DNA from: Amanita rubescens
Taxonomy: Eukaryota > Basidiomycota > Agaricomycetes > Agaricales > Amanitaceae
NCBI GenBank assembly: GCA_015039365.1
Contig: WION01000012.1
Span: forward strand, 496,001 to 560,000
Direction: 5' to 3'
DNA: 64,000 nt
Each line of letters opens with the position of its first letter. The first letter of the stretch is position 1. Made by a program: the position numbers and the translations under genes. Below the pieces are notes generated by a model, which saw only the letters and a program-made list of their open reading frames with translations, searched no databases and had not been told where the DNA came from. Below, piece by piece: positions 10,544 through 26,069 of the stretch.

Positions 10544-12356
10544 ATGACCGATATTGTGTTGTCTGAAAGCCACCCCTCCAAAATCAAGACATCCTCAATC
10601 ATAGAAGCAGGCGACAGCGTCTTGATAAGATTACCGAACGCTGAGGTTCGTAGCGTCAAGATCAACAAAAACTCGTGGGTGCTACATTTTGCAAACCAAG
10701 CTCAAAAATTGACGTCACTAAGAACTATCCCTCTAGGGAGATTTGGCTCATTTCACGCGAATGAACTGATTGGCCAACCATATGGTTTAACATATGAGCT
10801 TGTAGAGAGGAAATTGAAGGTTATACCGCCGCGTAGCATCCAGGAAGTTGGTATGACGGATTCTGGCCAAATCCTGTGTCTGACCTTACATGTTTACATG
10901 ATCCACAGAGGATACTGATGCTACAAATGAATATATAAACGATGGAGATTTCGTGCAGCCCCTGACTTTGCAAGAAATACAGGCCCTCAAGCAGTCGGGT
11001 GTACATGCTTCTGTAGGTATCGTCAGCTTTGGGTCGAATCATAACTGAATTCCCTGCTTTCAGGATATAATTCAGAAGCAGATCGAAACCCACGCCAATT
11101 ATTCACTAAAAACTGAATATAGCAAGGAAAAATACAAGAAACGGAAGGAGGCAAAGTAAGTTAATCTTTAAAAAAGGTGGACAAGGAGTTAACGTAATTA
11201 ACCCATTTCAGGTATTCAAAGTCGTTCACGACAATTGAGCCAACCCTATACAATGTGTGCAACTACTGGTTTGAAAAGGACCACGACCGAATACGAGATA
11301 TTCGATCAGATACAATATCTCAAATTCTCAATCTTTCCAACATAAGGCCTGGAGGAAGATATATTGCTGTAGATGATGCTTCTGGACTGGTAGTGGCCGG
11401 AATTCTCGAACGCTTGGGAGGCAAGTTGTCCTTTCAGCTTCGTCTCACTCATCTCATCAGCTTTTCACTGCAGGGCAGGGAAGATTGTTAACCATCTGCG
11501 ACACTGATTCACCTCCAGCTTATCCGGTTCTCACTCATATGAACTTCAAGCCCGAGGAAACAAAAGCAGTTATGTCAACGCTCAACTGGGCAACAGCAGA
11601 TCCTGATCACACTCCTCGTATGTGCCTCGTCTAATCCATAGCACCTGTATGACTAGGGAGCATAGTAGTACCGCCATCAGAGCTCCCTGAGGGAGAAATT
11701 CGCTCGGAGAGACAGAGATCACGATTGAAAAAGCGCAAGACAATGAACGAAGCATTGCATGCGATCCGAACCGAGTTATTCAGTGGAGAGTTTGACGCGT
11801 GAGTTCAGATCACTTTGTTTTTGGCTTTTCGCGGCTAACACTCAAAGACCACTCAAAGGCTCATCATCGCCAGCGAATATGATCCTTATTCTATAATCGA
11901 AACTCTTTTCCCGTTCCTAGCAGGATCAGCGTCGATAGTGGTTTATAGTCCCCATGTCCAGGTACACCCGTTATCCCAAAATACTGTGGCATGTATCTAA
12001 CGCATTTTCAGATCCTGGCCGATCTTCAGAATAAGCTGCGTGCGCTCCCACAGTATCTGTTTCCAAATGTCACAGAAGGGTGGCTACGACGATACCAGGT
12101 TCTACCTGGCCGAACGCATCCTCTGATGGCCATGTCTGGATCTGGCGGATTCATTCTTCATACCATCAAGGTGTTTGACGATCCAGACGCAACTTCTGTC
12201 ACGTCACATCGACAAAGGATTACTAAAAAGCTACCAACATTATCAGAGCAGCAGGCTGAAAGTTCTGCGGGTCAGGCAGGTGCTTCATCTCGGACTATGG
12301 ATGATTATAATTATAGTGGTGATAAATTAATGTCTGATGTAACGATAAGCCAATAG
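10544..12356 (+). CDS. TRM6: tRNA (adenine-58-N1)-methyltransferase non-catalytic subunit
   Basis: This is the Gcd10/Trm6 subunit that binds tRNA while its partner Trm61 methylates A58 in the T-loop. In yeast this modification protects initiator tRNA-Met. The start was chosen at ATG 10544 (MTDIVLSES); an earlier in-frame GTG at 10454 is not needed. The N-terminal part reads IIEAGDSVLIRLPNAEVRSV, a barrel typical of the family, followed by LGRFGSFHANELIGQPYG. After several short introns come a coiled segment (KEKYKKRKEAKYSKSFT) and the degenerate methyltransferase core (YNVCNYWFEKDHDRIRDIR, then GGRYIAVDDASGLVVAGILE). This core keeps the fold but lacks a convincing SAM-binding glycine motif, as expected for the inactive subunit. 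The C-terminal lobe (11990-12356) includes RYQVLPGRTHPLMAMSGSGG. The exons fit normal 50-60 base introns. Confidence 0.9.
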
Positions 12357-12454
12357 ACATGTCTTTCGACAATCCGAACCCACGTTTCCATAATAGTAGC
12401 AGAATAAAGAGTCGTTAATCGTCGTAATCATGAATAATAACAATACAACGTTCA

Positions 12455-15400
12455 TCACGGTGCGACACCAGCCTGGACTTCAGATGCTTCTGGGAAGAGA
12501 GCAATAATGACCTATTCTGAATCAGTAACACCGAATAGTAACATCCCGGATAGCGCTGACCTCATCGAGTATTGTATAAACGATATGTTGATTCAGACGT
12601 CGGTTTTGAAGGACCGAAAACATCCTTCGCGCTCCTCTCCTAGCGTTCGAACGACCGATCATGTTTGCCGCAAGGTCTGGTACTAATGAAGATAACTTTT
12701 TATTGGCCTCTTCACGAGTTTGTGTTTTATCCTCGGCTGTGCGAGGAGGTTGCGGCGTTACTAGTTGACCACCGGGCCAGAGGGAGTCCCGGAAAAGATC
12801 AACAAATGGCATGATACTCGGCTCGGTGAGAAAAGATTTATATTTGTCTCGAACCTTCCTGTTTTCGCCTGAAGTGAGCATTCAACTACTTTGTTCTAGA
12901 AATTTCTGACCTTTCAATCGTTTCTCCAAACACTTGTTGTAGAAGAATAACGATAGCTTGCCTTCTCAGCCAGTTATTCTTCTTGTCAAGTTCAAAGACG
13001 GCCAAGATAAGGTCGCAAATGGGCTCGGAGAAAGTGGATGTGCTAGTTTCACCCTCCAGCGGTTTCAAGTCACCAGGCAATTGTAAAAGCGGCCCGATTT
13101 TGCCTGCTGCGTTCAAAGCCTGTGCCACATAATCCTCGTCATTGACACGTGAGCCTGCAACGCCTGCAAATTCCGCTGCTTGTCTTGTTAGGCGTTGAAT
13201 CATGACGTCAAGCATGGAGGGTCCAAAGAACATATCGTCGATACTTTCGGCGACAGAGCGATAGACAGTACGGACGAGATCGGTTCCCGGGAAAGCCTTT
13301 CCACTAGTCTCTTGGTGTCGAGCAGCGACAAAAGGGGAATCACGGGACAAGAAGGAACGAAGGTCTTCGGTTTCGCAAACCAGGGGGATAGTGACGATGC
13401 TCTATGATTCTTCTGTAAATCCTTTTTACGGAGATATATTCTGTGCTTACCTGTAAATACTTTTCCAGAGCCACCTTTCGATTATCAAGGAAGCTACCAC
13501 TTAGACTTGTAACGAGTCGTTTCCCTGGAAAATCAAGGTTTCGGACTAATGCAAACCGTTCTCGCAATTTGGTGTGCATGTTCAGAAATTCGTTATATCG
13601 CCGAGCCACCACCCATCCTGAAGAAAATGAACCATCCTGTGCTAGCTGCTGCACTTCAATCAGGTAGCGGACGACAGACTTTCCTGCTTCATCTGCCGTT
13701 GTGGAGCTTACGATAGAAACGCGAGTGCGATCCGATATGAGTCGATTAGCGGTCTCTTGCTGCTCGTACTGCGTCTTCTGGAATTGCAATTGTTTCATTT
13801 CGCGTTGTATAGCGGCTTTGGATTTTTTGAGGAGCCTCAGTTCTTGGGTATCGCCAGTCAGCTCCGCTTTCTTCACCAGACCAGCCAGCATGTCATCTTG
13901 CCTCTGAAGCTTCAAGATTTTTTCTCCTAAGCGCGCAATGTCGTGCGAGAGTTGCAAATCCCCCGGGCCTGCCAGTTGGAACGCCTCCTGAGCAAGCTCC
14001 TTGTCGTCTTCTTCCCCAAAATTCTCGCCATGATCATGCTCAGGCTCGTCATCGAACACCGGCTTCCGTTTCCGCTGGTCAAGACTAAGACTGCTTCCAT
14101 CAGACTGCTTCCTCAGATGATTGCCTACTGGGCGGGACTCTTCCAAGGCAACAATGTCCGTTAATGCTGCATGGATAGCCTCCATACGCTTCTCTTCCGC
14201 TCGTTGTTCTTCATCCTCTGGGTCATTGAATAGTGGGGCCCTACCGGTCTCAAAAGCGGAATCAGAAACGGGCGACATAAGGACTTCTATATTTGATGGT
14301 GTGGAGCGGGGAAAAGAATCCACGGAGGCACTGCCTAGCGATGACTTGGACGCAGAGCTTGTACTTCGAAGCATGTCGATAATCGAGTCGGGCTGCTGTG
14401 ATAAATGGGGTGTAAATCCTACGTTCCCTCTTGGGGTAGGGGCATTGCTGGGGAGCAGTACACTTGACATGGAGCGCTTCCCTCGTACCGTCACTGGGGG
14501 ACTCTGCGGTTCATTGACTGGCACAGTGTCGGTAAAGCCTGCATCACCGAGGGCTCTGAACCACAACTCCGACCGCTCGAAACTCTCGAAATCTTGTTCC
14601 ATTGCCCGTTCAACTTGCCTTTGAGCTAAGAGCACACAGCGGCGGACCCTTCTTTGAGAAGCTTCTGAAGGATTCGTCTCGTTCTGAGCAAAATCGCGAA
14701 TGACGTCGGCATACTTGTTAGGAATGAAAGACAAAGCTGGGTTGGAAGTGGAAAAGTATAGCTCGTATATCATCGAGATGTCTTCTTTCACCGCGGACGT
14801 AATAGATGCAGCCTGGATTGGTTCATTCTCGTTTTCAGAGGAATCTGAATCCACTGATTCAAGAGGGTTCTTGAAGCTTTCCACAGTAAGCCAGAACTGT
14901 ACAAGAAGGGACCGATGTCGACGATCCATAAACTCCATGAAATATGACAGGGAGTTAGGATTGCGTAAAATATCGCGCAGACTAAGCGTTGACTTTGGAT
15001 GAGCATCTGTGAAGGTTGATTGTTTCTGGGACAAAATATTAGAACTGGCCGCGTTCGTTCCCCAAAACATACTGGAGAGTCACCGCCACCGAGGACGACA
15101 ATTCGTTCCTCTACCTTGCGCTTTGCTGTATACAGTCGATCAAGGAAGGCAACTACATCTTCCGTTCTCTCGCCGTTTATCCAATCCTCGTTCTCGTGGT
15201 TTGCTGCAAGACGTTAGTTAAGGGTTACGTCGAGTCTGATGAATAATTGCACACACCGAGTAGTAACCGAGTTCTCCGTATTTCCCCAACGATGTCGTTC
15301 TTTAACCTTCGGGCATCCAGAAGGGATGCGCATCTGTTGATACTACGAAGGAATGACTCAAATTGACGCATGTCGGTACGAATCGTTATTGTATCTGTTG

Positions 15401-16487
15401 AACCGAGGTTGTCCTGGCGGATTCGCGGTGATTGTGATTCGAGAACATTACGGATTTTGCTGATCAGTTTCCTGAGCGACAGTCAGAACAGTCAATCCAT
15501 AGTTTCGTGATAACATACTGTTGATGAATGGCAGCACCAGCCTGCAAAACAAAATTTAGTTCCTCGCAAGCGGTCAGGTATATTAGCTACGCACCACCCG
15601 ATCAATAGACTGATTCCAAAAGTCTGGATCCGATAACATGTCCACCACAGGGTATAGAACAGTACAAACAAGGATTTCACGGACAACGATGGTAAGAGCC
15701 CTGCTCTGGGCACCGTTCTCGGGAAATATAAAGGGCAATATTTGATCTACCAGTTTCCGGAAGATGCATTTCCTCAGTTTGCCTCGTGAACGTCGTTGAC
15801 AAGTTCTGGATGGCGGGATGCAATTTTCCCGAACCCCTCGGCGGCGTATTTATTTGCGAGCAGGATGTCGAGTTCATCGGATTGAGTCAGACGACGTTCG
15901 AGATCTGCTCCGCGTAATGCGATTTCTGACTGTCGGAATTGCTCAACGTGAGCTGTAATCTTGGGAACTATTCGTCTGACGAGGAATGCGGGAACGTCGG
16001 CGACTTCGGCCCTATCCCGGAGCTTCTGCAGGGACTGGTGGATAAGCGCAGTCACGGCTTGAGGAAAGGAGGGAGACGAAGATATGTCCTGATACCAGGA
16101 CTGAACAAAGTCTCTCACTATGAGAGAGATGATGTCGTTCAGAGCCCTGGAGAGCTGCGGTGCTTCGGGAACAAGAGGCGACAGAGTGGGACGATCATTG
16201 CGTGACCATTGCGAACGGATTGTGAGAGCCTGCCAGGCAGCAGGGGTAGAGAAAGCGAAGGGTCTAGCAGCATCAATAAGATTAGCACGGGAGAAACGTC
16301 GCGTGGCGTCAAGTAAATGTCCTAGATATACAAGAAAGACGATGAAGGCGATGAGCAAAAACGAGAGCAAGAGAGGAGAGAATACGAGCAGCAGCCATGG
16401 CGAGGAGAGGATACGGAACACGAACGGCAGCAGGACGGAGAGCACGCCGACGAAGACGACGGCCGGCGCGCTAAAGAACCTGGACAT
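12455..16487 (-). CDS. MDM1: MDM1-type sorting nexin (TM-PXA-RGS-PX-Nexin_C)
   Basis: Proteins of this family tether the ER to vacuole/lysosome or lipid droplets. The likely start is ATG 16487 (MSRFFSAPAVV). Two hydrophobic hairpin helices (VVFVGVLSVLLPFVF and LLLSFLLIAFIVFLVYLG) anchor it in the ER. A PXA domain follows (PELQ-type helices with DIISLIVRDFVQSWYQDISS). An RGS-like domain starts near 14990 (SLRDILRNPNSLSYFMEFMD). A charged coiled coil follows, then a PX domain (13700-13340) with RRYNEFLNMHTKLRERF and the PFPxK-like LDFPGKR. The Nexin_C domain spans 13350-12455. The last intron (GTCAGC to AATAG) joins LNQHIVYTILDE to VIIALFPE, giving the expected C-terminus and a stop at 12455-12457. 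It is divergent from the carrier gene, with starts 84 bases apart. Confidence 0.92.
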
Positions 16488-16571
16488 CGACGCCCTTACC
16501 AACTCGCGCTTGGACGCGCCCGCACGTGACAAACACGATATACATTTTTTATTTTAATATTCTCCGCATTC

Positions 16572-18089
16572 ATGTCCAATACCCAGCCGAGATATCTGTC
16601 GACTGCAGAGGGCTTCGTATGTGGTGGAATCGCAGCATCAATTGCAGTTAGTCCCTTCCTCTTTCCCCTCTTATTCCGCTCACGTCTCCATATAGGTCAC
16701 GGTGTCAAACCCGGCGGAAGTTGCAAAAACCCGCTTGCAACTCCAAGGTGAACTAGCCAAGACAATGACTGTGAGGGTATACAACAACGTTTTCGATGTC
16801 TTCCGCAAGACGTTCAAGAATGAGGGCATCCGAGGCGTGCAACGAGGTCTAGCACCTGCGGTGAGTTTATTTGACTTCCCCCTGCCTCGCTCATTCACCA
16901 CATATACAGTACGCCTATCAAGTAAGCTTCATACCGTGCATCCCATTCGGCTTTCTCAATTTTTGAACAAAGATCCTCTTGAACGGTTGTCGATTAGGTT
17001 GGTATACCACACCTATTCGGTTCCCCATATGCTCACGTCCACATGTAGGACTGTATGAACCATTTAGGCGCCGTCTTAACAGGTTGGTTGGTCGACCGGT
17101 TGATAGCCAGATACCCTTGACATCAGTCATGGCGGGCGCGTCCAGTGGTGCCGTGGGCGGTATGTTGCCTACTTTTGAAATACTTTTTTCTTATTTTATC
17201 TTGCAGCCGCACTTGGCAATCCGTTGTTTCTGATCAAAGCACGGATGCAGGTCTGTTCAATGTAAAACACGAAAGTCATGCAACAACTAAATCTTACCAG
17301 GCATACTCGCCCGCGCTTCCTGTCGGCGCTCAACGCCACTACAAAAGTTCTTTAGATGCTTTGACGACCATTTTCCGCACGGAAGGTTTTCGTGGATACT
17401 TCCGTGGAATGGATGCTTCTATCCTTCGCACGTCGATGGGTTCATCGGTGAGTCGGGACGGTTTACCTACTGTTTGAAGGAGCGTTTCATTCACACAGGA
17501 TATCAGGTACAATTACCCAGTTATAATTTTACCAAAAACCTCCTAGTTAAAAATGGGGTTATGTCTGCCGATAGTACGCTGACCTTTCTTGTAAGCAGTT
17601 CATTTTCCGGAGCATGTGTGGTAGGTAAATACACCAGGTAAAAGAAGCCTAGCTAACGAGTCATTCTTAGTGTCTCGTGATGCAACCTGCGGACACAGTG
17701 AGTAATCCGTGCTGTAACAGCCAGTTCATTCTTACATTCCAACATAGGCAACAACCCGTATGTATAACCAGCCTACAACGCAATTGCCAAATGGGAGGGT
17801 AGTAGGTACCTTGTATAAGAACCCAATTGATTGTCTATGGAAAACATTTAAAACAGAGGGTATCTATGGGTGGTACAAAGGTAGGCAGGCTCATAACAAG
17901 CTAGCGAGACCGCTGACCTTATCAATCTTCCAGGGTCCACGGCTCATTTCCTTCGTATCGCTCCACACACGTAAGTTCCGCTGTTCCTCAGTTAACTTAA
18001 TCATTGAATGCTTGTACAGGATCATCACTTTGACCATGAACGATATCATCACTAGGTTGTACAAAAGGACAAAATATGGGGACCTATGA
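16572..18089 (+). CDS. OAC1: mitochondrial carrier, oxaloacetate carrier (Oac1) type
   Basis: This is an SLC25-family inner-membrane transporter; Oac1 imports oxaloacetate and related anions (sulfate, isopropylmalate). At least nine small exons join in frame. The three carrier repeats are visible: VTVSNPAEVAKTRLQLQGE (matching the P-x-[DE]-x-x-[KR] signature as NPAEVAKTR); AALGNPLFLIKARMQ, where the signature has Leu-Phe in place of an acidic residue, as in Oac1 relatives; and CLVMQPADTATTRMYNQP. Typical Oac1 text follows the first repeat (YAYQILLNGCRLGLYEPFR). The third repeat closes with GIYGWYKGSTAHFLRIAPHT and IITLTMNDIITRLYKR before the stop at 18087-18089. Substrate choice cannot be proven from sequence; the family call is very secure and the Oac1 subtype likely. 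Confidence 0.88.
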
Positions 18090-18570
18090 TATCGTTTAAT
18101 GCTCGCATGCATTATAGATGGTTCGATTCATTGTTAGACTATATCGTACTTGGCATCCCGCCCATGGGCTATTGGTTATTAGATCGATATATATCCTTCC
18201 TGCATTGTTGTAACACTCGGATCCGGAGCTCAAGCGCTCAAACCCTAGTATAGTCAAAGTGTGTACGGAACATGGTTGTTGTGCGAGTGGTGTCCGTCCA
18301 ATAATGATTCGAGTCTCTAGCAGGCACCCCTTCTCTTCAGTTGCAACGTTGCATGTGCCAGCGGGCAGATCATTGTGCCAAGTACAAGGCACCAGCTCAT
18401 TGATTTTCAATGGACGACGGTACGAGCCTCCGTAAATGCTTGCAAGGACAAGTAGACTTTTTTTTCACGGCAATCGACTTACAAACTTCAGTACATTGCA
18501 TGCAACATCGTTTAATGCACTTTGTTCCAATAATAACGACACAGTTTTAATACAAATCAGATGTGCAACT
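18090..18570. other. gene-free spacer
   Basis: About 480 bases lie between the carrier stop and the left end of the glucanase duplication. I see only short unconvincing reading frames and a T-rich run near 18459. It probably holds 3' regulatory sequence of two convergent genes. Confidence 0.5.
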
Positions 18571-20775
<2,205 letters not shown>

Positions 20776-21119
20776 GTGAATGTTTAAACGCGCTTGATAT
20801 TGATTAAGTAAGCGTTAACGTGTGGCGCACGCTTATGTAACCCAATTCGATGATGTAATACACGCAAGCCCATTTCTGCAAGCGCGCTTGAGTATTGTCG
20901 CTACGAGGTGAGTTACCACTGGTACTTGTGACCTCTATTGACTGAAGTTGTACCTCTAGCATGTCTCCTACATGATCAGAATGGAGGTTTATACCGTTCG
21001 TCCACCAGGCAATACCATACGACTTGGAACTCTCTCGACGAATCTCTTTGTATACTACTCAAGTCTCAAGCCACCTCTCATGAACATATTTTTTCTTCCT
21101 TCCCCTACCAGCCGTCTTG

Positions 21120-21663
21120 GTTCCCATCATCGCAGGTGGCGTTACGGCGCAGGAGACTCCGGAATCCTTTTGTATTAATACTAAGTGAGCATTTCTCTCG
21201 ACCTTGCCATTCTTGGTTTTCATAGACAACGCAATGTCCGCGACGTCGCGCCTACTTGTTCTCGAAACACTCAAACGCTGGCGTGCGGGAAAAACTACCT
21301 TCGTTATCATACATGATTTATTGCAAATCGGAGCTACCGATTTTTTTGTCGAGGCAGACTCATGCGGCCCGGTCTAGAGTCGACGCGTATCCCGTTGAAC
21401 TCCCGGATGAAGGATTGATGGACACTCCTTTCCGTTTCAAGCATCATATGTTGGGACGAGCTATGCCTCTAGCCTAATGGGATGTTTGACGCTCTTACCG
21501 ATCTGAATGGGCTTCAACAAAACATCAGCCCCCTGCCGAAGCGGGACAAAAGTATTAATCGATTCGTTCCACCGGAGGCATTCAAGGCAGAGATGAAAGC
21601 CAAATGGAAGGCTGAACTTACAGTTCCCTCCGACATCGCCAGTCTTGGCAGTGGTGCTTAGAG
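21120..21663 (+). pseudogene. decayed fragment of an ABC transporter C-terminal nucleotide-binding domain
   Basis: Between the two glucanase copies, the stretch near 21207-21350 reads PFLVFIDNAMSATSRLLVLE, then KRWRAGKTTFVIIHDLLQI, then a stop. This resembles the Walker B, D-loop and H-loop end of Ste6-like ABC transporters, where the pattern is LDEATSALDATSR...KRW...K-T-T-I-V-I-T-H-D. The glutamate and part of the D-loop are lost (DNAMSATSR). Just upstream, a Leu/Arg-rich piece (QVALRRRRLRNP) could be the remains of the signature region. From ATG 21482 a 59-codon frame (FDALTDLNGLQQNI, VPPEAFKAEMKAKWKAEL) may be the former C-terminal tail. No intact P-loop is visible. This is inference from short similarity, so confidence is moderate to low. 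Confidence 0.42.
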
Positions 21664-21973
21664 ATAAGAACAAGTTCATCCGCGTGCGAGGTGGGACGAC
21701 ACCAATATCGTCGCGCTCGCTTCTGTGACTCCGTCAAAGCCAACTCGAAACCAGTTAAATCGGGAGAACCGGCTACTGAACAACGACCTCGCTTCTGGTC
21801 AGTCAAACACTCGGTCTTTCCGAAAATAAGGATAAGCCAATATTCGGCCCATACTGCGCATTACGTCGACGCATGTACTAGACTTAGAATCAAATTCCAC
21901 CTAATTGTATGATTTCGCTGCCCAAAAAATACTTCTGTAAATGATCGACGCAGACTGTTCAGCTTGTGAAGCA

Positions 21974-24159
<2,186 letters not shown>

Positions 24160-24374
24160 TGCCGTAGCTCGGGATGCAGCTGCATAGTCGGCCAGAAATC
24201 GGCACTGAAAGTAGCTTGAAAATGAAAGTCTCGGTGTGTTCAAGTTTCAAGGGCCAAATCCCGTGTTCAGAGGGAGCGGTGCCGTAAACGGGAACGGCGA
24301 TAGTTCCGATGCGTAAACGTAAGTGACCAGTCTTACTATCAAGCCACTCACTTCGCTCTTCGTGATTGCTCATT

Positions 24375-25897
24375 ATGACCATCGATTCCCTTCGCGATCG
24401 CTATGAGGCCGCTGATCAAGGTCATCTGTTCACTTTCTGGAGCAATCTGTCAGAAAGAGAGCGAGCCGATCTTGCCGCCCAGCTCCAAGCCATCGATGTT
24501 GAGCGCGTAAATCGTATCTACAAGAAGGCCATGGCGGCAGAAAGTGCTGCTAACCCCACCGAATCCATCGAGCCCCTTCCTCAAGAGGCTACAGAATCAG
24601 TGGGTTCCCCCGAACGTGACGGGGAATGGCAAAGAATCGGCCTGGAGGCCATCTCTCGTTGCCAGGTTGGCGTCTTGCTTATGGCCGGCGGTCAGGGTAC
24701 TAGGCTGGGCAGCTCTGCTCCGAAAGGTTGCTACGACATCGGCCTACCTTCCCACAAATCTCTTTTCCAATATCAGGCAGAGCGCATCGCTCGCCTACAG
24801 ACTCTTGCAGAGCAGGAGTTTAGGAAACCGGCCGGTTCTGTGACAATTCCCTGGTACGTTATGACAAGCGGTCCCACACGCCGTGACACGGAAGACTTCT
24901 TCAAGAAGAATGAATTCTTCGGACTCAATGCCAAAAATGTACTGTTCTTCGAGCAAGGTAACGGAATTTAACGTGATATATATTAATACGATTAATCATC
25001 CTCGGTATAGGAACATTGCCCTGTCTCACGATGGACGGCAAGATCATCTTGGAAACCGAATCTCGTGTCGCCGTTGCACCGGATGGGAATGGCGGGCTCT
25101 ATGCGGCCACCAGAGCCCCTCTTTCTGACACAGATAAATCTCATACTGTTCTCTCAGACCTTGAGCGTCGAAACATACTTTATGTTCATGCTTATTGCGT
25201 GGACAATTGTCTCGTCCGTGTTGCGGATCCCATCTTCCTTGGTTACAGCATCCAAAAACAAGCCGATTGCACCGCAAAAGTCGTGCCTAAGGCGTATCCT
25301 TCCGAGTCGGTGGGAGTTGTTGCCCGTCGGGGGAACAAATATAGTGTCGTAGAGTATTCAGAAATCTCGAAAGAACAGGCGGAGCGCCGCGATGCCACGA
25401 CTGGTGAATTGTCATTCCGAGCTGGGAACATCGCCAACCATTTCTATACTACTGCCTTTCTAAAGAGGGTTGAGAGTTTCGAAGAGGATTTAGCATTCCA
25501 TGTGGCACGCAAAAAGATACCCTACGTAGATTTGAAAACTGCCGAACGAGTAAAGCCCACAAAACCGAATGGTATCAAGATGGAGCTGTTCGTGTTTGAC
25601 GTCTTCCCTTTCACCGAGCATTTCGCTGTTCTGGAAGTAGAGCGGAAGGAAGAATTTAGCCCCTTGAAGAACGCTCCTGGAACCGGCAGCGATGATCCGG
25701 ATACTAGTCGTCGAGACCTCCTCTCCCAGCATAAGAGATTCTTAGAGAACGCAGGGGCAACAATCAAAGGAGAGGTGGAGATCGAACTTTCACCGCTGGC
25801 GAGCTACTCTGGTGAAGGTTTGGCATCTATTAAAGGCAAGACCTTCATCAAATCTGGGATTGTTACGCATGTGGAGGAGTTGGATGTCTTGACATAG
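24375..25897 (+). CDS. UAP1: UDP-N-acetylglucosamine pyrophosphorylase
   Basis: It makes UDP-GlcNAc from UTP and GlcNAc-1-phosphate, the precursor for chitin, N-glycans and GPI anchors. Exons 24375-24957 and 25011-25897 join across a 53-base intron and give 489 residues, the normal size. The nucleotide-binding signature is present (VLLMAGGQGTRLGSSAPKGC), followed by YVMTSGPTRRDTEDFF. After the join come FFEQGTLPCLTMDGK and the sugar-binding region with NGGLYAATR. Later FRAGNIANHFYTTAFL and KMELFVFDVFPF appear, and the C-terminal beta domain closes the protein (GEGLASIKGKTF). The start was chosen at ATG 24375 (MTIDSLRDRYEAADQGH), as nothing in-frame upstream begins with ATG. Confidence 0.96.
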
Positions 25898-26069
25898 ACT
25901 ACGCTGTATAGCTGTTATGGCCATTCATGTACCATACCACTGACTTATGGACCTGGACATGTATTACGACTTACCTATACTTTTCCAATCACCATTGTAT
26001 TTGACTCACGCAGTGTTGGGGAGACTAGCTCTTTTAGAGTATTTTCGGAAGGACAGAAATTATAAATTG

